From: Parabacteroides hominis
Lineage (GTDB): Bacteria > Bacteroidota > Bacteroidia > Bacteroidales > Tannerellaceae
DNA length: 64,000 nt
Direction: 5' to 3'
NCBI RefSeq assembly: GCF_014287585.1
Contig: NZ_JACOOJ010000006.1
Location: 1-64,000 of the forward strand
Part shown: one piece after another, positions 15,356 through 24,990 of the stretch
Layout of the letters: every line of letters begins with the position of its first letter
Numbering within the stretch: position 1 is the stretch's first letter
Translations under genes and position numbers: made by a program
The notes under the pieces: generated by a model
Told to the model about the DNA's origin: nothing
Databases searched by the model: none
Seen by the model: the letters and a program-made list of their open reading frames with translations, nothing else

Positions 15356-16261
15356 ATGTTGATATTTGATATAAAAAGATATGCCATCAACGACGGGCCG
15401 GGTATCCGGATCACGATCTTTATGAAAGGATGCCCCCTGTCGTGTGTGTGGTGTCATAATCCGGAAGGTGTTTCCAGCCGGAGGCAAAAGCTCTATACGA
15501 AGAAGAAATGCATTGGTTGCCGGACGTGCGTGCAGGCTTGTCCGCAGCAGGCATTGACGCTCACGCCGGAGGGGATTGTGACGGACGGGGCGCGTTGTAC
15601 CCTGTGCGGGACCTGTGCAGAGGTGTGTCCGGCTTTGGCAATGGAGATATCCGGCACGGAGTATTCGGCCGATGCCCTGATGAAGGAGATAGAGAAGGAA
15701 ACTGTTTTCATGGACCGCTCGGAGGGAGGCGTGACGTTTTGCGGGGGAGAGCCGTTGTTGCATCCCGAACCGTTACTGGACTTGTTGCGCCGTTGCGGGG
15801 AACAGGGGATTCACCGGGCTGTCGATACGACGCTTTTCGCCCGGCCGGAGATCGTACGCGACGTGATGGACAACTGCGAACTTCTCCTTGTAGACTTGAA
15901 GCAGATGGATTCGGCCAAGCATAAGAAGTATTGCGGTGTCCCGAACGAATTGATCCTTTCCAATCTTCGGATGGTTGCAGAAGCCAGGCACGATTTCTAT
16001 CTTCGTATTCCCTTGATCGAAGGCGTGAATGCCGATGAAGAAAATATAACGCGCAGTGCTGCTTTCCTGGCTTCGTTGCCGTGGGAACACCGGACTGTAA
16101 ACCTGCTTTTGTATCATGACATAGGCAAGGGCAAGCATGAAAAGCTGGGTACGGTCTACAATCCGGATCAATATGCTTTCGCAGCCCCTTCGGACGAGAC
16201 GGTCGGACGCTGCCGGGAGATACTCGCCGGTTACGGGATCGAAACGACGATCGGGGGATAG
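15356..16261 (+). CDS. Glycyl radical enzyme activating enzyme (radical SAM)
   Basis: A 301-residue activase that installs the glycyl radical on the preceding enzyme by cleaving S-adenosylmethionine. The radical SAM cluster motif is CPLSCVWC near residue 27, preceded by the typical NDGPGIRITIFMKGC. A ferredoxin-like insert with two further clusters follows (CIGCRTCVQACP and CTLCGTCAEVCP), as in activases of glycerol dehydratase, choline lyase and HypD. FCGGEPLLHPE fits the SAM-binding GGEP motif. The open frame extends to a TTG at 15332, but the ATG at 15356 gives the canonical start. It forms an operon with the glycyl radical enzyme. Confidence 0.92.
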   Translation: MLIFDIKRYAINDGPGIRITIFMKGCPLSCVWCHNPEGVSSRRQKLYTKKKCIGCRTCVQACPQQALTLTPEGIVTDGARCTLCGTCAEVCPALAMEISGTEYSADALMKEIEKETVFMDRSEGGVTFCGGEPLLHPEPLLDLLRRCGEQGIHRAVDTTLFARPEIVRDVMDNCELLLVDLKQMDSAKHKKYCGVPNELILSNLRMVAEARHDFYLRIPLIEGVNADEENITRSAAFLASLPWEHRTVNLLLYHDIGKGKHEKLGTVYNPDQYAFAAPSDETVGRCREILAGYGIETTIGG

Positions 16262-16289
16262 TTTTTAAAGGTATGATAACAACCTCCAG

Positions 16290-16320
16290 GACAAAACGGG
16301 ATTTTGACACACCCCTTTTT
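16290..16320 (+). terminator. Terminator-like element after the activase gene
   Basis: A short hairpin CAAAA-cggga-TTTTG is followed by ACACCCC and seven T residues. The core TTTTGACACACCCC plus T run repeats the arm of the palindrome at 2333-2352. It sits between convergent genes. Confidence 0.5.
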
Positions 16321-16323
16321 GAG

Positions 16324-18678
16324 TTAGAGATGGTATGAAACCGTGGCCATGAAATGGAATGGTTTAGCCAATCGGGTTGTGTATTCAAAGTATTTTTTGT
16401 TGAACAGGTTGTAGGCATTGAATCCCAGTGTAACCTGCCGGTTGATCGTATAAAAGATGCCTGCGTCGACGATGTAGCGTGCCGGTTCGTACACATCGTT
16501 TTTGACATCGCTGTAGATACGGTCGGTGAAAGTCCCGCTCAAATGGAAAGAGAGGTTTTTCAGCACACCTTTAGGTATCGTGTAATCGGCATACGTGTAG
16601 AACGTAGTGCGGGGTACACCGGTGGCACGAAGGTTGATCGATCCGTCTTCGTTATAAGTCACCCAGTCGGCGTCGGCAGGAATCCAGTCGAGGTTGCTGG
16701 CAATCGTCCGCTTGTCCGACCAACCCATACCGCCAACGATTTCCAGTGTGGAAACAGGACGGAACGTCAGATCCAGGTCGAAACCTTTCGAAACTTCGCG
16801 GCCGATTTGCGCCCGAACGCCTTTTTCTTCTACCGCCCCGTTGTTTTCGATCGTTTTGTTGCCGATGTTTTTTACAACGTTGTGTTTACGGATGTAGAAT
16901 ACGCTACCGTTCAATTCCAACATACGGTTCAGTTCGTAACGTGCTCCGAGTTCGAGCTGGTAACCTTTCTCTGGTTTGAATACTTCACCATCCGATTTGT
17001 CGGGATTGAATTCTTTTCCGTTCTTGTCGAGGTAAATATAGTTGGCATTGTAAGTCGTATTGTTCGGCTTGAAGAAAGAGGCTGCCGAAGCATAGACGGA
17101 AACTTCCGGTATGGGCAGATAAACAAGGCCGGCGCGGTAGGTCACAGCGTTGTTTTTAATGCTTGTCCAGTCCGTACGGTTCTTTTCGTCGTAGTGCTGG
17201 CGTCCGTCGTCGATGGTTGCCGTCGCTTTTTTATAACGGTAATTGTCGTAACGCAATCCGAACATCCCTTTCCATTGATCGTTGACCTCGATGACGTCGT
17301 GAAGGTAGAAACCGTTGGTCTGGTAACGGCTGATGGAGGCTGCCGAAACCTTGCTGTCCCACCAGTCGCGCACGTAATGCGGATTCTGGACCGGGAGCAT
17401 CGCGTTGAGGCCCGGACCGTAAACGTCGCCATCCTTATATCCTGTGTAATTGGTATAGTCGAAGAACGAATAGTTCCAGCCAGCCGTGTAATGGTGGGTC
17501 AGGATGTTGGTGAAAAACTTACCCGTCAGTTCCAATGTGTTCGTGTAGGAATAGTTGTCCGGATTAAAACAAAGCGGGTCGCCTGAACGGAGAGAGTCGA
17601 GTTCGACGTAGGTTTTGACTCCTTTATTATTGATGTAATACCAGTCGTAAATGGGATCTGTACTTGTACGGTAGCTCATTCTTTCCACACATGTATAGTC
17701 CAAGTTGCTGTGCCCGTAGGAGAAACGTTCGCGGAGCGACATCCAATGTGTCAGTTCGTGCTTGTAGTCGAGCGTCATGTCTACGTTACGGCGGCGCATC
17801 TTGTTGTTGGCAAGATCGTTGTAGACCGTTTCGTAGTCTGCCATCGGATTCCGTTCGCCACTGGCGGCAAAAGGATTGCCGGTTGCAGCAACAAAAATTT
17901 CGCCAGGCATGACCGGGGCTCCTCCGATATCGGTCGTATAATGGTCGTCGTTGAATGAGACGTTGGCTTCGAGGTAACCCTTCTTGGTGACTTCCATCCC
18001 GATGGCGAATAGTCCCGAAAAACGGTCGGCGTTGACCATGCGATAGCCGTCTCCATTGGCATAGTGTACATTGGCGCGGTAGTTTAGCGGACCGAACAGC
18101 TTGCCGCCGAATCCGACGGTCGCTTCTTTCTGATCCCAGCTACCGTAGCTGAGGCTCGCATTAGCCGTAAATTCGGCTGATGCCTTTTTCCGTATGATGT
18201 TGATGACGCCTCCCATGACGGAATAGCCACTCAGGACGGAAGCCGGCCCTTTGATGACTTCGATGGATTCGACGGACGAGAGATCGCCGAAAGGCATGGT
18301 GTTCAACAAGGTACGGTCGTCTCGGATGCCGTCGAAGGCGAAGACGGCGTCTGTCGTCCCGCGGACGCTATATCGCTGGAAAGCACCGAGTTGGTTCGAA
18401 CTCATGACTACGCCCGGAAGGAAATGCACGGCGTCTTCCATGTTCGTGATGTGCTTGCGTTCCATCGTTTTGGAATCCAGCCGGGTTACTGTGATCGGCA
18501 GGAATTTCAAGGGGACGTCCATGCCTAAAAGTTCGACCGGCTTGTCTTGTAAAGCCTGTTTCTTGCTGGCAACGATCTCTACGTTGTTGACGGTAAATGT
18601 TGTGTCCGTAATGCTGCGTTGCGCAGTGGCGGAAGCGGTGCATCCGATGCACATTAAAAGTAGTACTGTTTTGTTCAT
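16324..18678 (-). CDS. TonB-dependent outer membrane receptor
   Basis: A 784-residue outer membrane receptor with a signal peptide (MNKTVLLLMCIGCTASATAQ). The plug domain follows at about 30-160 with MEDAVHFLPGVVMSS, the RYSVRGTTDAVF motif and SVESIEVIKGPASVLSG, then MGGVINIIRKKA, and the rest is an antiparallel beta-barrel ending in FHFMATVSYHL. The overall pattern is that of siderophore-type receptors (FhuA/FecA group) rather than SusC, as it lacks a carboxypeptidase-like N-terminal domain and a SusD partner. As the last gene of the cobalamin-riboswitch operon with a PepSY protein and CbiK, its ligand may be a metal tetrapyrrole or corrinoid, which is inference. Ferric siderophores remain possible. 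Confidence 0.9.
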   Translation of the reverse strand: MNKTVLLLMCIGCTASATAQRSITDTTFTVNNVEIVASKKQALQDKPVELLGMDVPLKFLPITVTRLDSKTMERKHITNMEDAVHFLPGVVMSSNQLGAFQRYSVRGTTDAVFAFDGIRDDRTLLNTMPFGDLSSVESIEVIKGPASVLSGYSVMGGVINIIRKKASAEFTANASLSYGSWDQKEATVGFGGKLFGPLNYRANVHYANGDGYRMVNADRFSGLFAIGMEVTKKGYLEANVSFNDDHYTTDIGGAPVMPGEIFVAATGNPFAASGERNPMADYETVYNDLANNKMRRRNVDMTLDYKHELTHWMSLRERFSYGHSNLDYTCVERMSYRTSTDPIYDWYYINNKGVKTYVELDSLRSGDPLCFNPDNYSYTNTLELTGKFFTNILTHHYTAGWNYSFFDYTNYTGYKDGDVYGPGLNAMLPVQNPHYVRDWWDSKVSAASISRYQTNGFYLHDVIEVNDQWKGMFGLRYDNYRYKKATATIDDGRQHYDEKNRTDWTSIKNNAVTYRAGLVYLPIPEVSVYASAASFFKPNNTTYNANYIYLDKNGKEFNPDKSDGEVFKPEKGYQLELGARYELNRMLELNGSVFYIRKHNVVKNIGNKTIENNGAVEEKGVRAQIGREVSKGFDLDLTFRPVSTLEIVGGMGWSDKRTIASNLDWIPADADWVTYNEDGSINLRATGVPRTTFYTYADYTIPKGVLKNLSFHLSGTFTDRIYSDVKNDVYEPARYIVDAGIFYTINRQVTLGFNAYNLFNKKYFEYTTRLAKPFHFMATVSYHL

Positions 18679-18682
18679 TTTT

Positions 18683-20158
18683 TTATTTGTTATGAAATCT
18701 ATGTTTTATATTTCGGGTAATCCATTTGAAAGTGAGTGCCACACCTGTCAAGGACAGGAAAGTGCCCCCGATCATGAGCGTGTACATGACGATATTCCAG
18801 AGCCAGGGGCGGTCGGTCAGAAACTTGAAGTCCAGGCAATGCAGTCCCCGGTATAACAGGTGGCGCGTACGCCCGTCGTCGTCCGTCCGCTGCTGGCGGA
18901 GTGTTAGCGGATTGAAATAGTGGCGGGTATGCATGTCGTCTTCCACAATCACACGATAGACCGGCAGCGAATTCGGTTCCCGTTTCCGGGAGAAGTAATC
19001 TTTATCATACTCCGTGATGAGTTCCATTTTCCACGTGATGCTGTCTCCGTATATTTTCCGCATCTCGCTACGGACCATCTCTTCTGTGATGACGAAAGGC
19101 CGGGCGGCAGTGCTGTCCGATGCATCGATGTTGATTGTCCGGCCAGTGGTTGTCAGCCGGTAATACGGATGGCCGTTCCAGCTTGCCCATTCGACCTGCT
19201 TGACGTCTGCGGCTGCCTCTGTCGCTTTCCGATAGTCGAGCACATAGGTGTTCAACAAGATTGGCTTGCCGTTGCCGAACATTCGAAAAGGATGTCCCCG
19301 GCGTTGTTCCTTCGGCGCTTTTTTTAACCAGTCTGGAATATCCATGAGCGACATCATCCCGCTGAAAGCGAAAGTGGCGGCAAAAATCCCGAAAAGCAGT
19401 CCGCTGATATGATGCCAGCGATACCATCTTTTCCGGTACGGAGTTCCCCACCTGTGATCTCTGTTTTTCCAGGTGATACGGAGCGAGAGGACGAACCCTG
19501 CCAGGCACATGACCGTTCCGATACCGGAGCTCCATTTCACGAAATCGATCCATACCGGCTGGTTCTGCCTGAGCACGGTGAAGTAAACCCAGTGCGGGAT
19601 CGCTCCCAGCCAGGCCCATAGACGCTCTTCCTTATCGGTCATTTGCAGAACTTTTCCATCTTTTGGAGATATATACAGTTCATGCCTGTCCGTATCGGTG
19701 AAAATATATTTATAAATGGGAAACGCCTCTTTTGGTCTGCCGAACGGAATCCACTGGTCCGGTTCGTAGACCGTGTCCACCCGCAGGACAGGTGCTGTAC
19801 ACCATTGTGTGACGATCTTTCCGATCTCGCCTATGTTATACGGTTTCATCGGGATCAGTGAATCTGCATAAACCTTATCCGGCACGTTTTTACCTCTCAG
19901 GATCAGTACCGGGCGGTTATCATGCATTTCCAACGTCAGAGATTGCAGCCGGACCGTGTCGGACAGTGTTTCCGATAGAAGGCGCAGGTCCGGCAACTTG
20001 TCTGGAAGGGATTGTAGATTGACTATTCTTTTCTCCTGGGAGGCGCGCGGGAAGGAATGATAGATCATGACGATCCCGGAAGCAAACCAGAGGAAAAACA
20101 AGATACTGAGCGGCAGGCCCAATATCTTGTGTAGATTCTTTAGTAGTTTTGTAAACAT
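18683..20158 (-). CDS. PepSY-TM family membrane protein
   Basis: A 491-residue inner membrane protein of the PepSY-associated TM type. The first helix is in LPLSILFFLWFASGIVMIYH, further helices lie at about 185-205, 235-260 (HHISGLLFGIFAATFAFSGMM) and 455-480 near the C-terminus, with two large periplasmic stretches between. Histidines at the helix ends (HKILG, YHSF, HHISG) are suitable haem ligands, and members of this family are thought to reduce imported ferric complexes. It lies 4 nt upstream of the TonB receptor gene and 3 nt downstream of the exported CbiK gene, so it belongs to the riboswitch operon. Confidence 0.88.
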   Translation of the reverse strand: MFTKLLKNLHKILGLPLSILFFLWFASGIVMIYHSFPRASQEKRIVNLQSLPDKLPDLRLLSETLSDTVRLQSLTLEMHDNRPVLILRGKNVPDKVYADSLIPMKPYNIGEIGKIVTQWCTAPVLRVDTVYEPDQWIPFGRPKEAFPIYKYIFTDTDRHELYISPKDGKVLQMTDKEERLWAWLGAIPHWVYFTVLRQNQPVWIDFVKWSSGIGTVMCLAGFVLSLRITWKNRDHRWGTPYRKRWYRWHHISGLLFGIFAATFAFSGMMSLMDIPDWLKKAPKEQRRGHPFRMFGNGKPILLNTYVLDYRKATEAAADVKQVEWASWNGHPYYRLTTTGRTINIDASDSTAARPFVITEEMVRSEMRKIYGDSITWKMELITEYDKDYFSRKREPNSLPVYRVIVEDDMHTRHYFNPLTLRQQRTDDDGRTRHLLYRGLHCLDFKFLTDRPWLWNIVMYTLMIGGTFLSLTGVALTFKWITRNIKHRFHNK

Positions 20159-20161
20159 GTC

Positions 20162-21094
20162 TTATTCATATTTTTCTTTACCCTTGGCATAATCCTTTTT
20201 CTTCTTGACTATGTCCAGATATTTGTGGGTAGCGTTGAAGCGGGCATGTTCCACGAATATATTCTGGATAGCCGGATTTTGTCCGAGTCCTTCCATGAAG
20301 ACCGTTACTTCGTATCCCTGTTTCTCAAGTTCGTCCTTCCAATCTCCGGCAATATCATTCTTGGCATGTTCGCCGGCAACGAACATGAAAGGCATTAGCC
20401 TGACTTTTTTGTATCCTCCCTTTTTTATCTGGTTCAATGCGTCGTCGAAAGAAGGATAACCTTCGATTGTCCCGACTACGTAGTTGCCGAATCCTTTAGC
20501 TTTCAACATATAATCCATCATGGCATATTGTGCCGTGGTAGGCGTGTAAGTGCCGTGTCCGACCAGCAAGACGGCGCCGTCCCGGATTCCATTAGGCGTG
20601 ATCGCGGCTATGGTGGCTTCATAATCTTCCGGAGTGAAAAGGAGTGGAGTGCCGATGCGTATTTCCTTGAAACCCTTTTCCTGTGAGGTTACGTCTTTGC
20701 GTAGGGATTCCATCTCGATCCCTTCGATGATGTTGGACGATTGAATCAATACATGGGTATATCCTTCGGCTTTCAGCCTGGCGAGCGCCTCTTCCGGACT
20801 TGATTTGTGTATGCCGCGTGTTTTCAGGCGGAAAGCGATGATACGGGAAGTCCAGGCTTCGCGGACTTCGATACCAGGAAAAGCATCAGCCATCTTTTTG
20901 TTGATGGCGTCGATAGTTAGGGCACGCGTGTCGTCGTGAGTCGTTCCGAAATGTACGACCAGTACGGCTGCTTTATCACCCGTTTGCATGGAGGCAAACA
21001 TATCCGATTCGACAAAATTACCTTCTGCCTGTATGGATTGCATGAAGATGCAAAACAGGAAAGATAGCAGGTTGATTAATTTGTTCTTGTTCAT
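20162..21094 (-). CDS. cbiK: Exported CbiK-type cobaltochelatase
   Basis: A 310-residue protein of the CbiK class II chelatase family, which inserts cobalt into sirohydrochlorin in anaerobic B12 synthesis. Expected active-site residues are present: His180 in GHGTYTPT, Glu211 in GTIEGYPS and His243 in GEHAKNDIAGDW. Unlike Salmonella CbiK it begins with a signal peptide (MNKNKLINLLSFLFCIFMQSIQA), so it should act in the periplasm or outer leaflet. A periplasmic CbiK is known in Desulfovibrio. A TTG two codons upstream is open, but the ATG at 21094 is preferred. It is the first gene after a cobalamin riboswitch. A periplasmic role could be metal insertion or removal during tetrapyrrole uptake; the direction is not shown. 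Confidence 0.88.
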   Translation of the reverse strand: MNKNKLINLLSFLFCIFMQSIQAEGNFVESDMFASMQTGDKAAVLVVHFGTTHDDTRALTIDAINKKMADAFPGIEVREAWTSRIIAFRLKTRGIHKSSPEEALARLKAEGYTHVLIQSSNIIEGIEMESLRKDVTSQEKGFKEIRIGTPLLFTPEDYEATIAAITPNGIRDGAVLLVGHGTYTPTTAQYAMMDYMLKAKGFGNYVVGTIEGYPSFDDALNQIKKGGYKKVRLMPFMFVAGEHAKNDIAGDWKDELEKQGYEVTVFMEGLGQNPAIQNIFVEHARFNATHKYLDIVKKKKDYAKGKEKYE

Positions 21095-21111
21095 AAGCAA
21101 TTAATTTATTA

Positions 21112-21180
21112 TTAAATAGATATAGACATGCAAAGAGAACAACCCGCAAAAAGGGCTGTCAGCCAACATTTCTTTTTCAT
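21112..21180 (-). CDS. Short leader ORF between riboswitch and cbiK (22 codons)
   Basis: A complete small frame reads MKKKCWLTALFAGCSLCMSI and two more residues before TAA, 17 nt upstream of the cbiK start. It looks like a signal-peptide-like hydrophobic peptide with three cysteines. It may be a translated leader that couples riboswitch state to cbiK, or simply chance. Only position and composition support it. Confidence 0.3.
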   Translation of the reverse strand: MKKKCWLTALFAGCSLCMSISI

Positions 21181-21243
21181 TAAAAAAAGTTTGTCTTATG
21201 TATGTGTCAATAGCTTTCCTGGCCCCGGGAGAGTTATTATTGT

Positions 21244-21420
21244 CTTGCCTGGCAGGTTTCCTGACTCAGCCTTTTCGGAAAGCGGCCTTCCCATCCTTCC
21301 GGATAGTGGCATGGAGATTGCTTTCTTCTTCAATATGGCTTTACAGTAGCGGGCACTGTTCCGGATTTTCACCGGATTCCCTTTTATACAATTGCCGGAT
21401 GGCAGTTATATCACCTAAGC
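21244..21420 (-). promoter_or_regulatory. Cobalamin riboswitch
   Basis: The minus-strand leader carries the conserved cobalamin aptamer pieces in order: GGTG near the 5' end, GGGAATCCGGTGAAAATCC, GGAACAGTGCCCGCTACTGT, and the 3' B12 box GAGTCAGGAAACCTGCC at about 21251-21267. A vitamin B12 derivative would bind and lower expression of the cbiK-PepSY-receptor operon. The expression platform in the following 140 nt was not resolved. Confidence 0.95.
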
Positions 21421-21425
21421 GGGGG

Positions 21426-21455
21426 CAAAGATATATATTTATTTAGAAATGTCAA
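21426..21455 (-). promoter_or_regulatory. Promoter of the riboswitch operon
   Basis: On the minus strand, TTG (21455-21453) and TATCTTTG (21433-21426) are separated by 19 bp, a perfect Bacteroidales -33/-7 pair. Transcription would begin just before the aptamer. Confidence 0.8.
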
Positions 21456-21553
21456 TTATAAATTTAACTCTGCTTTCGTTTGGTTTAACACAACAACTCT
21501 TTCCCCTGTCGTGTTTCATTATCAATTTTATTAACGCCAAAAAAAATAGATAT

Positions 21554-23254
21554 ATGGAATGGTTTGCCAATTTGCTCCGGCATTACCCGGAGCTTGCCAT
21601 CTTTCTCACGCTGGCTTTCGGCTTCTGGATCGGTAAGTTCAAAATTAAAAAGTTTACGTTAGGGACAGTGACCAGCGTCTTGCTGGTCGGTGTGTTGATC
21701 GGGCAATTGCATATCGATATCGGAGCCCCGCTGAAATCGGTGTTTTTCCTGCTGTTCTTGTTTGCCGTAGGGTATAGTGTCGGTCCGCAATTCTTCCGGG
21801 GATTGAAAAAGGAGGGATTGCCGCAGGTATTGTTTGCCGTCGTGATGTGCCTGTTCTGTCTGCTGGCTCCGTTTGTGCTGGCGAAGATCATGGGCTACTC
21901 TGCCGGGGAAGCTGCCGGCCTGCTGGCGGGTTCGCAGACGATATCGGCCGTGCTCGGAGTTGCCGAAGATACGATCAACCAGTTGGGGATACCGGCGGCA
22001 AATAAAACGGATATGATCAATGTCATGCCGGTTGCCTATGCCGTCTCTTATATTTTCGGTACGGCAGGTTCCGCCTGGATCATGAGCGATATCGCTCCCC
22101 GTCTGTTGGGCGGGATCGAATCGGTCAAGAAGGCCTGTCGCGAACTGGAAGCCAAAATGGGTTCGGATGACGAAAGCGAACAGCCTGGCTTCATGCCTGC
22201 CGCCCGTCCGATCACGTTCCGCGCCTACAAGATCAGCAACGACTGGTTCGGGGCGGGGAAGACCGTGAAAGAACTGGAAGATTATCTGGAGGGACAGGGA
22301 AGACGCCTTTTCGTCGAACGTGTCCGCATCGATCATGTGATCCGGGATGCAAAGCCCGACCAGATGCTCCTGAAAGGCAACGAAGTCGTGCTCAGCGGTC
22401 GCCGTGAATTTGTGATCGGAGAGGAGGACTGGATCGGCGATGAAGTCAATGATATCGAACTGTTGGATTTCCCCGCCGAAACTCTGCCTGTGCTGATCTC
22501 CCGCAAGAAATATGCCGGCATGACAGTCGCCAAACTGCGCAAATTGCCGGTCATGCACGGTGTCAGCATCAAGAGCATCAAACGTGCCGGCATCAACATA
22601 CCGGTTTTGGCCGCCACGACGATCGATCCCGGCGATATGCTGGAACTGGTCGGCACGAAACAGGAGGTGAATGCGGCAGCCGATACGTTAGGCTATGCCG
22701 ACCGCCCGACGAACCAGACAGATATGATTTTCGTCGGCCTCGGAATTTTCCTCGGAGGTGTCGTGGGTTCTTTGGCAATCCATTTCGGTGGTGTTCCCAT
22801 CAGTCTGAGTACGAGCGGCGGCGCCTTGATTGCCGGGTTGGTCTTCGGATGGTTGCGTTCCAAGCATCCTACTTTCGGACGAATCCCGGAGCCTTCCCTT
22901 TGGGTGCTGAATAACGTCGGGCTGAACATGTTCATCGCCGTTGTCGGCATTACAGCCGGGCCGAGTTTTGTCACCGGGTTGAAGGAGGTCGGCGTCAGCC
23001 TCTTCTTTATCGGTGCGTTGGCTACCGCTATCCCGCTGATTGTCGGTGTGTTGTTGGGAAGATATGTCTTTAAGTTCCATCCGGCGATTACGCTCGGCTG
23101 TACGTCCGGAGCCCGTACGACCACCGCTGCTTTAGGAGCTGTGGAGGATGCCGTCGAGAGCCAGACGCCGGCATTGGGCTATACGGTAACATACGCGGTC
23201 GGTAATACCCTGTTGATCATCTGGGGTGTCGTGATCGTCCTGCTGATGACCTGA
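21554..23254 (+). CDS. aspT: Aspartate:alanine antiporter
   Basis: A 566-residue membrane transporter of the AspT/YidE family that exchanges aspartate for alanine. Two blocks of membrane helices (about residues 1-180 and 385-566) flank a central cytoplasmic TrkA_C-like region. [17 protein letters not shown] in the first half and [19 protein letters not shown] in the second are the repeated inverted-topology signatures. The start at 21554 is chosen because it gives the usual family length; an earlier in-frame ATG at 21449 overlaps the divergent promoter of the riboswitch operon. The adjacent aspartate decarboxylase completes a known proton-motive cycle: aspartate in, decarboxylation consumes a proton, alanine out. 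Confidence 0.93.
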   Translation: MEWFANLLRHYPELAIFLTLAFGFWIGKFKIKKFTLGTVTSVLLVGVLIGQLHIDIGAPLKSVFFLLFLFAVGYSVGPQFFRGLKKEGLPQVLFAVVMCLFCLLAPFVLAKIMGYSAGEAAGLLAGSQTISAVLGVAEDTINQLGIPAANKTDMINVMPVAYAVSYIFGTAGSAWIMSDIAPRLLGGIESVKKACRELEAKMGSDDESEQPGFMPAARPITFRAYKISNDWFGAGKTVKELEDYLEGQGRRLFVERVRIDHVIRDAKPDQMLLKGNEVVLSGRREFVIGEEDWIGDEVNDIELLDFPAETLPVLISRKKYAGMTVAKLRKLPVMHGVSIKSIKRAGINIPVLAATTIDPGDMLELVGTKQEVNAAADTLGYADRPTNQTDMIFVGLGIFLGGVVGSLAIHFGGVPISLSTSGGALIAGLVFGWLRSKHPTFGRIPEPSLWVLNNVGLNMFIAVVGITAGPSFVTGLKEVGVSLFFIGALATAIPLIVGVLLGRYVFKFHPAITLGCTSGARTTTAALGAVEDAVESQTPALGYTVTYAVGNTLLIIWGVVIVLLMT

Positions 23255-23332
23255 AATTTAGGTGGTATGCCACCTAAGCAAAGGTCTCGCGATTTATATA
23301 CTCATTATATTCAATAAATAAGTTATTTCTCT

Positions 23333-24973
23333 ATGAAACACAAAATCACTCGTGAATACGAAAAGAAGATGTCAGAGATCAGTCCCTTCGAACTGAAAAA
23401 TATCCTGATAGACCTTGCGGATGAAAGCGCCCGCAAGAGTACGCATATCATGCTGAACGCAGGACGTGGCAATCCGAACTGGATCAGCACGGCGCCTCGC
23501 GAAGCCTTTTTCCTGTTCGGCCAGTTCGCGTTGGAAGAATGCGCCCGTACCTCCGAATATGCCGGAGAGATGGTCGGGCTGGCCGGCATCCCCGAAAAGA
23601 AACGTATCGCCACCCGTTTCACGCAATTCCTGATGAAGCACGCCGGTTCCCCCGGCATGGCACTGCTGAAAGATACCTACGATTACCTTGTGGACGAGAA
23701 AGGAGTCGATGAGAACGACCTCGTGCACGAATGGGCGGAAGGCGTCATCGGAGACCAGTATCCCGTTCCCGACCGCATCCTGAAATATACGGAAGTGCTG
23801 GTCGAAGACTACCTGAAGCAGGAGTTGTGCGACAACCGCCCGCCCAAAGGGAAGTTCGATCTCTTCGCCACCGAAGGGGGAACTGCCGCGATGTGCTATA
23901 TATTCGATTCCCTGCAACAAAATTTCCTTCTCGACAAAGGCGACAAGATCGTCCTGTTTGCCCCGGTATTCACTCCTTATATAGAGATACCGGAACAAGC
24001 CCGCTACTTATTCGATGTAACCGAAATCCACGCCTGTAAAATGACAAAAGACGGCTACCACACCTGGCAGTACAAGGAAAAAGACCTGGATATCCTGAAA
24101 GACCCGTCTGTCAAAGCCGCCTTTATCGTCAATCCGAGCAACCCGCCTTCGTACGGCCTGACAGACGGCTTGATGGAGCGTATCGTAGATATCGTGCGCA
24201 ATGACAATCCGAACCTGATGATCATAACCGACGATGTCTATGCGACTTACATTCCCCATTTCCGTTCGATCATGGCGGAACTGCCGGAGAACACCCTCTG
24301 CGTCTATTCATTCTCCAAATATTTCGGAGCTACGGGCTGGCGCCTGGCCGTTGTCGCGCTGCACGAAGATAATATATACGACCGGATGTTGAAGGAACTG
24401 CCGGCAGAGCAGAAAGAGCAGTTGAACAAACGTTATAGCAGTATTTCGCTCCATCCAGAGGAAATCCGTTTCATCGACCGCATGGTTGCCGACAGCCGCC
24501 AGGTCGCCCTGAACCATACCGCCGGGCTTTCGCTGCCGCAACAGACGCAAATGGCACTCTTTGCCTCCTTCTCCCTGTTAGACCGCGAGAATGCCTATAA
24601 GACGAAGATGCAGCAGATCATTCACGACCGCCTCCATACGCTTTGGGAAAGCACCGGTTTCACATTGCTCGACGATCCGTTGCGAGCCGGTTACTACAGC
24701 GAGATAGATATGTTGGTCTGGGCAAAGAAGTTTTACGGGGATGATTTCGTTGTCTACCTGCAGGAAAACTACGAGCCGGTCGACGTCGTGTTCCGCCTGG
24801 CACAGGAAACTTCACTGGTATTGCTCAACGGTGGCGGGTTCGATGCGCCGGAGTGGTCTATCCGTTGTTCGCTTGCCAATCTGAAAAGAGAAGATTACGT
24901 CCGTATCGGGGAGGGGATCGCCTCGATCCTGCACAGCTATGCGGACAAATGGAAAGAATCGTTGAAGAAATAA
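23333..24973 (+). CDS. aspD: Aspartate 4-decarboxylase
   Basis: A 546-residue PLP enzyme of the aminotransferase fold that converts L-aspartate to L-alanine and CO2 (with some transaminase activity). The PLP lysine is Lys329 in YSFSKYFGATGWR, and NAGRGNPNW near residue 45 and PSNPPSYGL are expected family features. Length matches known AspD proteins (about 530-550). It lies 78 nt after aspT and reads the same way, so they form one unit for acid resistance and energy gain. Confidence 0.93.
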   Translation: MKHKITREYEKKMSEISPFELKNILIDLADESARKSTHIMLNAGRGNPNWISTAPREAFFLFGQFALEECARTSEYAGEMVGLAGIPEKKRIATRFTQFLMKHAGSPGMALLKDTYDYLVDEKGVDENDLVHEWAEGVIGDQYPVPDRILKYTEVLVEDYLKQELCDNRPPKGKFDLFATEGGTAAMCYIFDSLQQNFLLDKGDKIVLFAPVFTPYIEIPEQARYLFDVTEIHACKMTKDGYHTWQYKEKDLDILKDPSVKAAFIVNPSNPPSYGLTDGLMERIVDIVRNDNPNLMIITDDVYATYIPHFRSIMAELPENTLCVYSFSKYFGATGWRLAVVALHEDNIYDRMLKELPAEQKEQLNKRYSSISLHPEEIRFIDRMVADSRQVALNHTAGLSLPQQTQMALFASFSLLDRENAYKTKMQQIIHDRLHTLWESTGFTLLDDPLRAGYYSEIDMLVWAKKFYGDDFVVYLQENYEPVDVVFRLAQETSLVLLNGGGFDAPEWSIRCSLANLKREDYVRIGEGIASILHSYADKWKESLKK

Positions 24974-24990
24974 ATAAAGCCTTTGAACAA

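Noticed and set aside
21449..21553. Longer N-terminus for the aspartate:alanine antiporter
   Set aside because: It overlaps the divergent riboswitch operon promoter and gives a length above the family norm.
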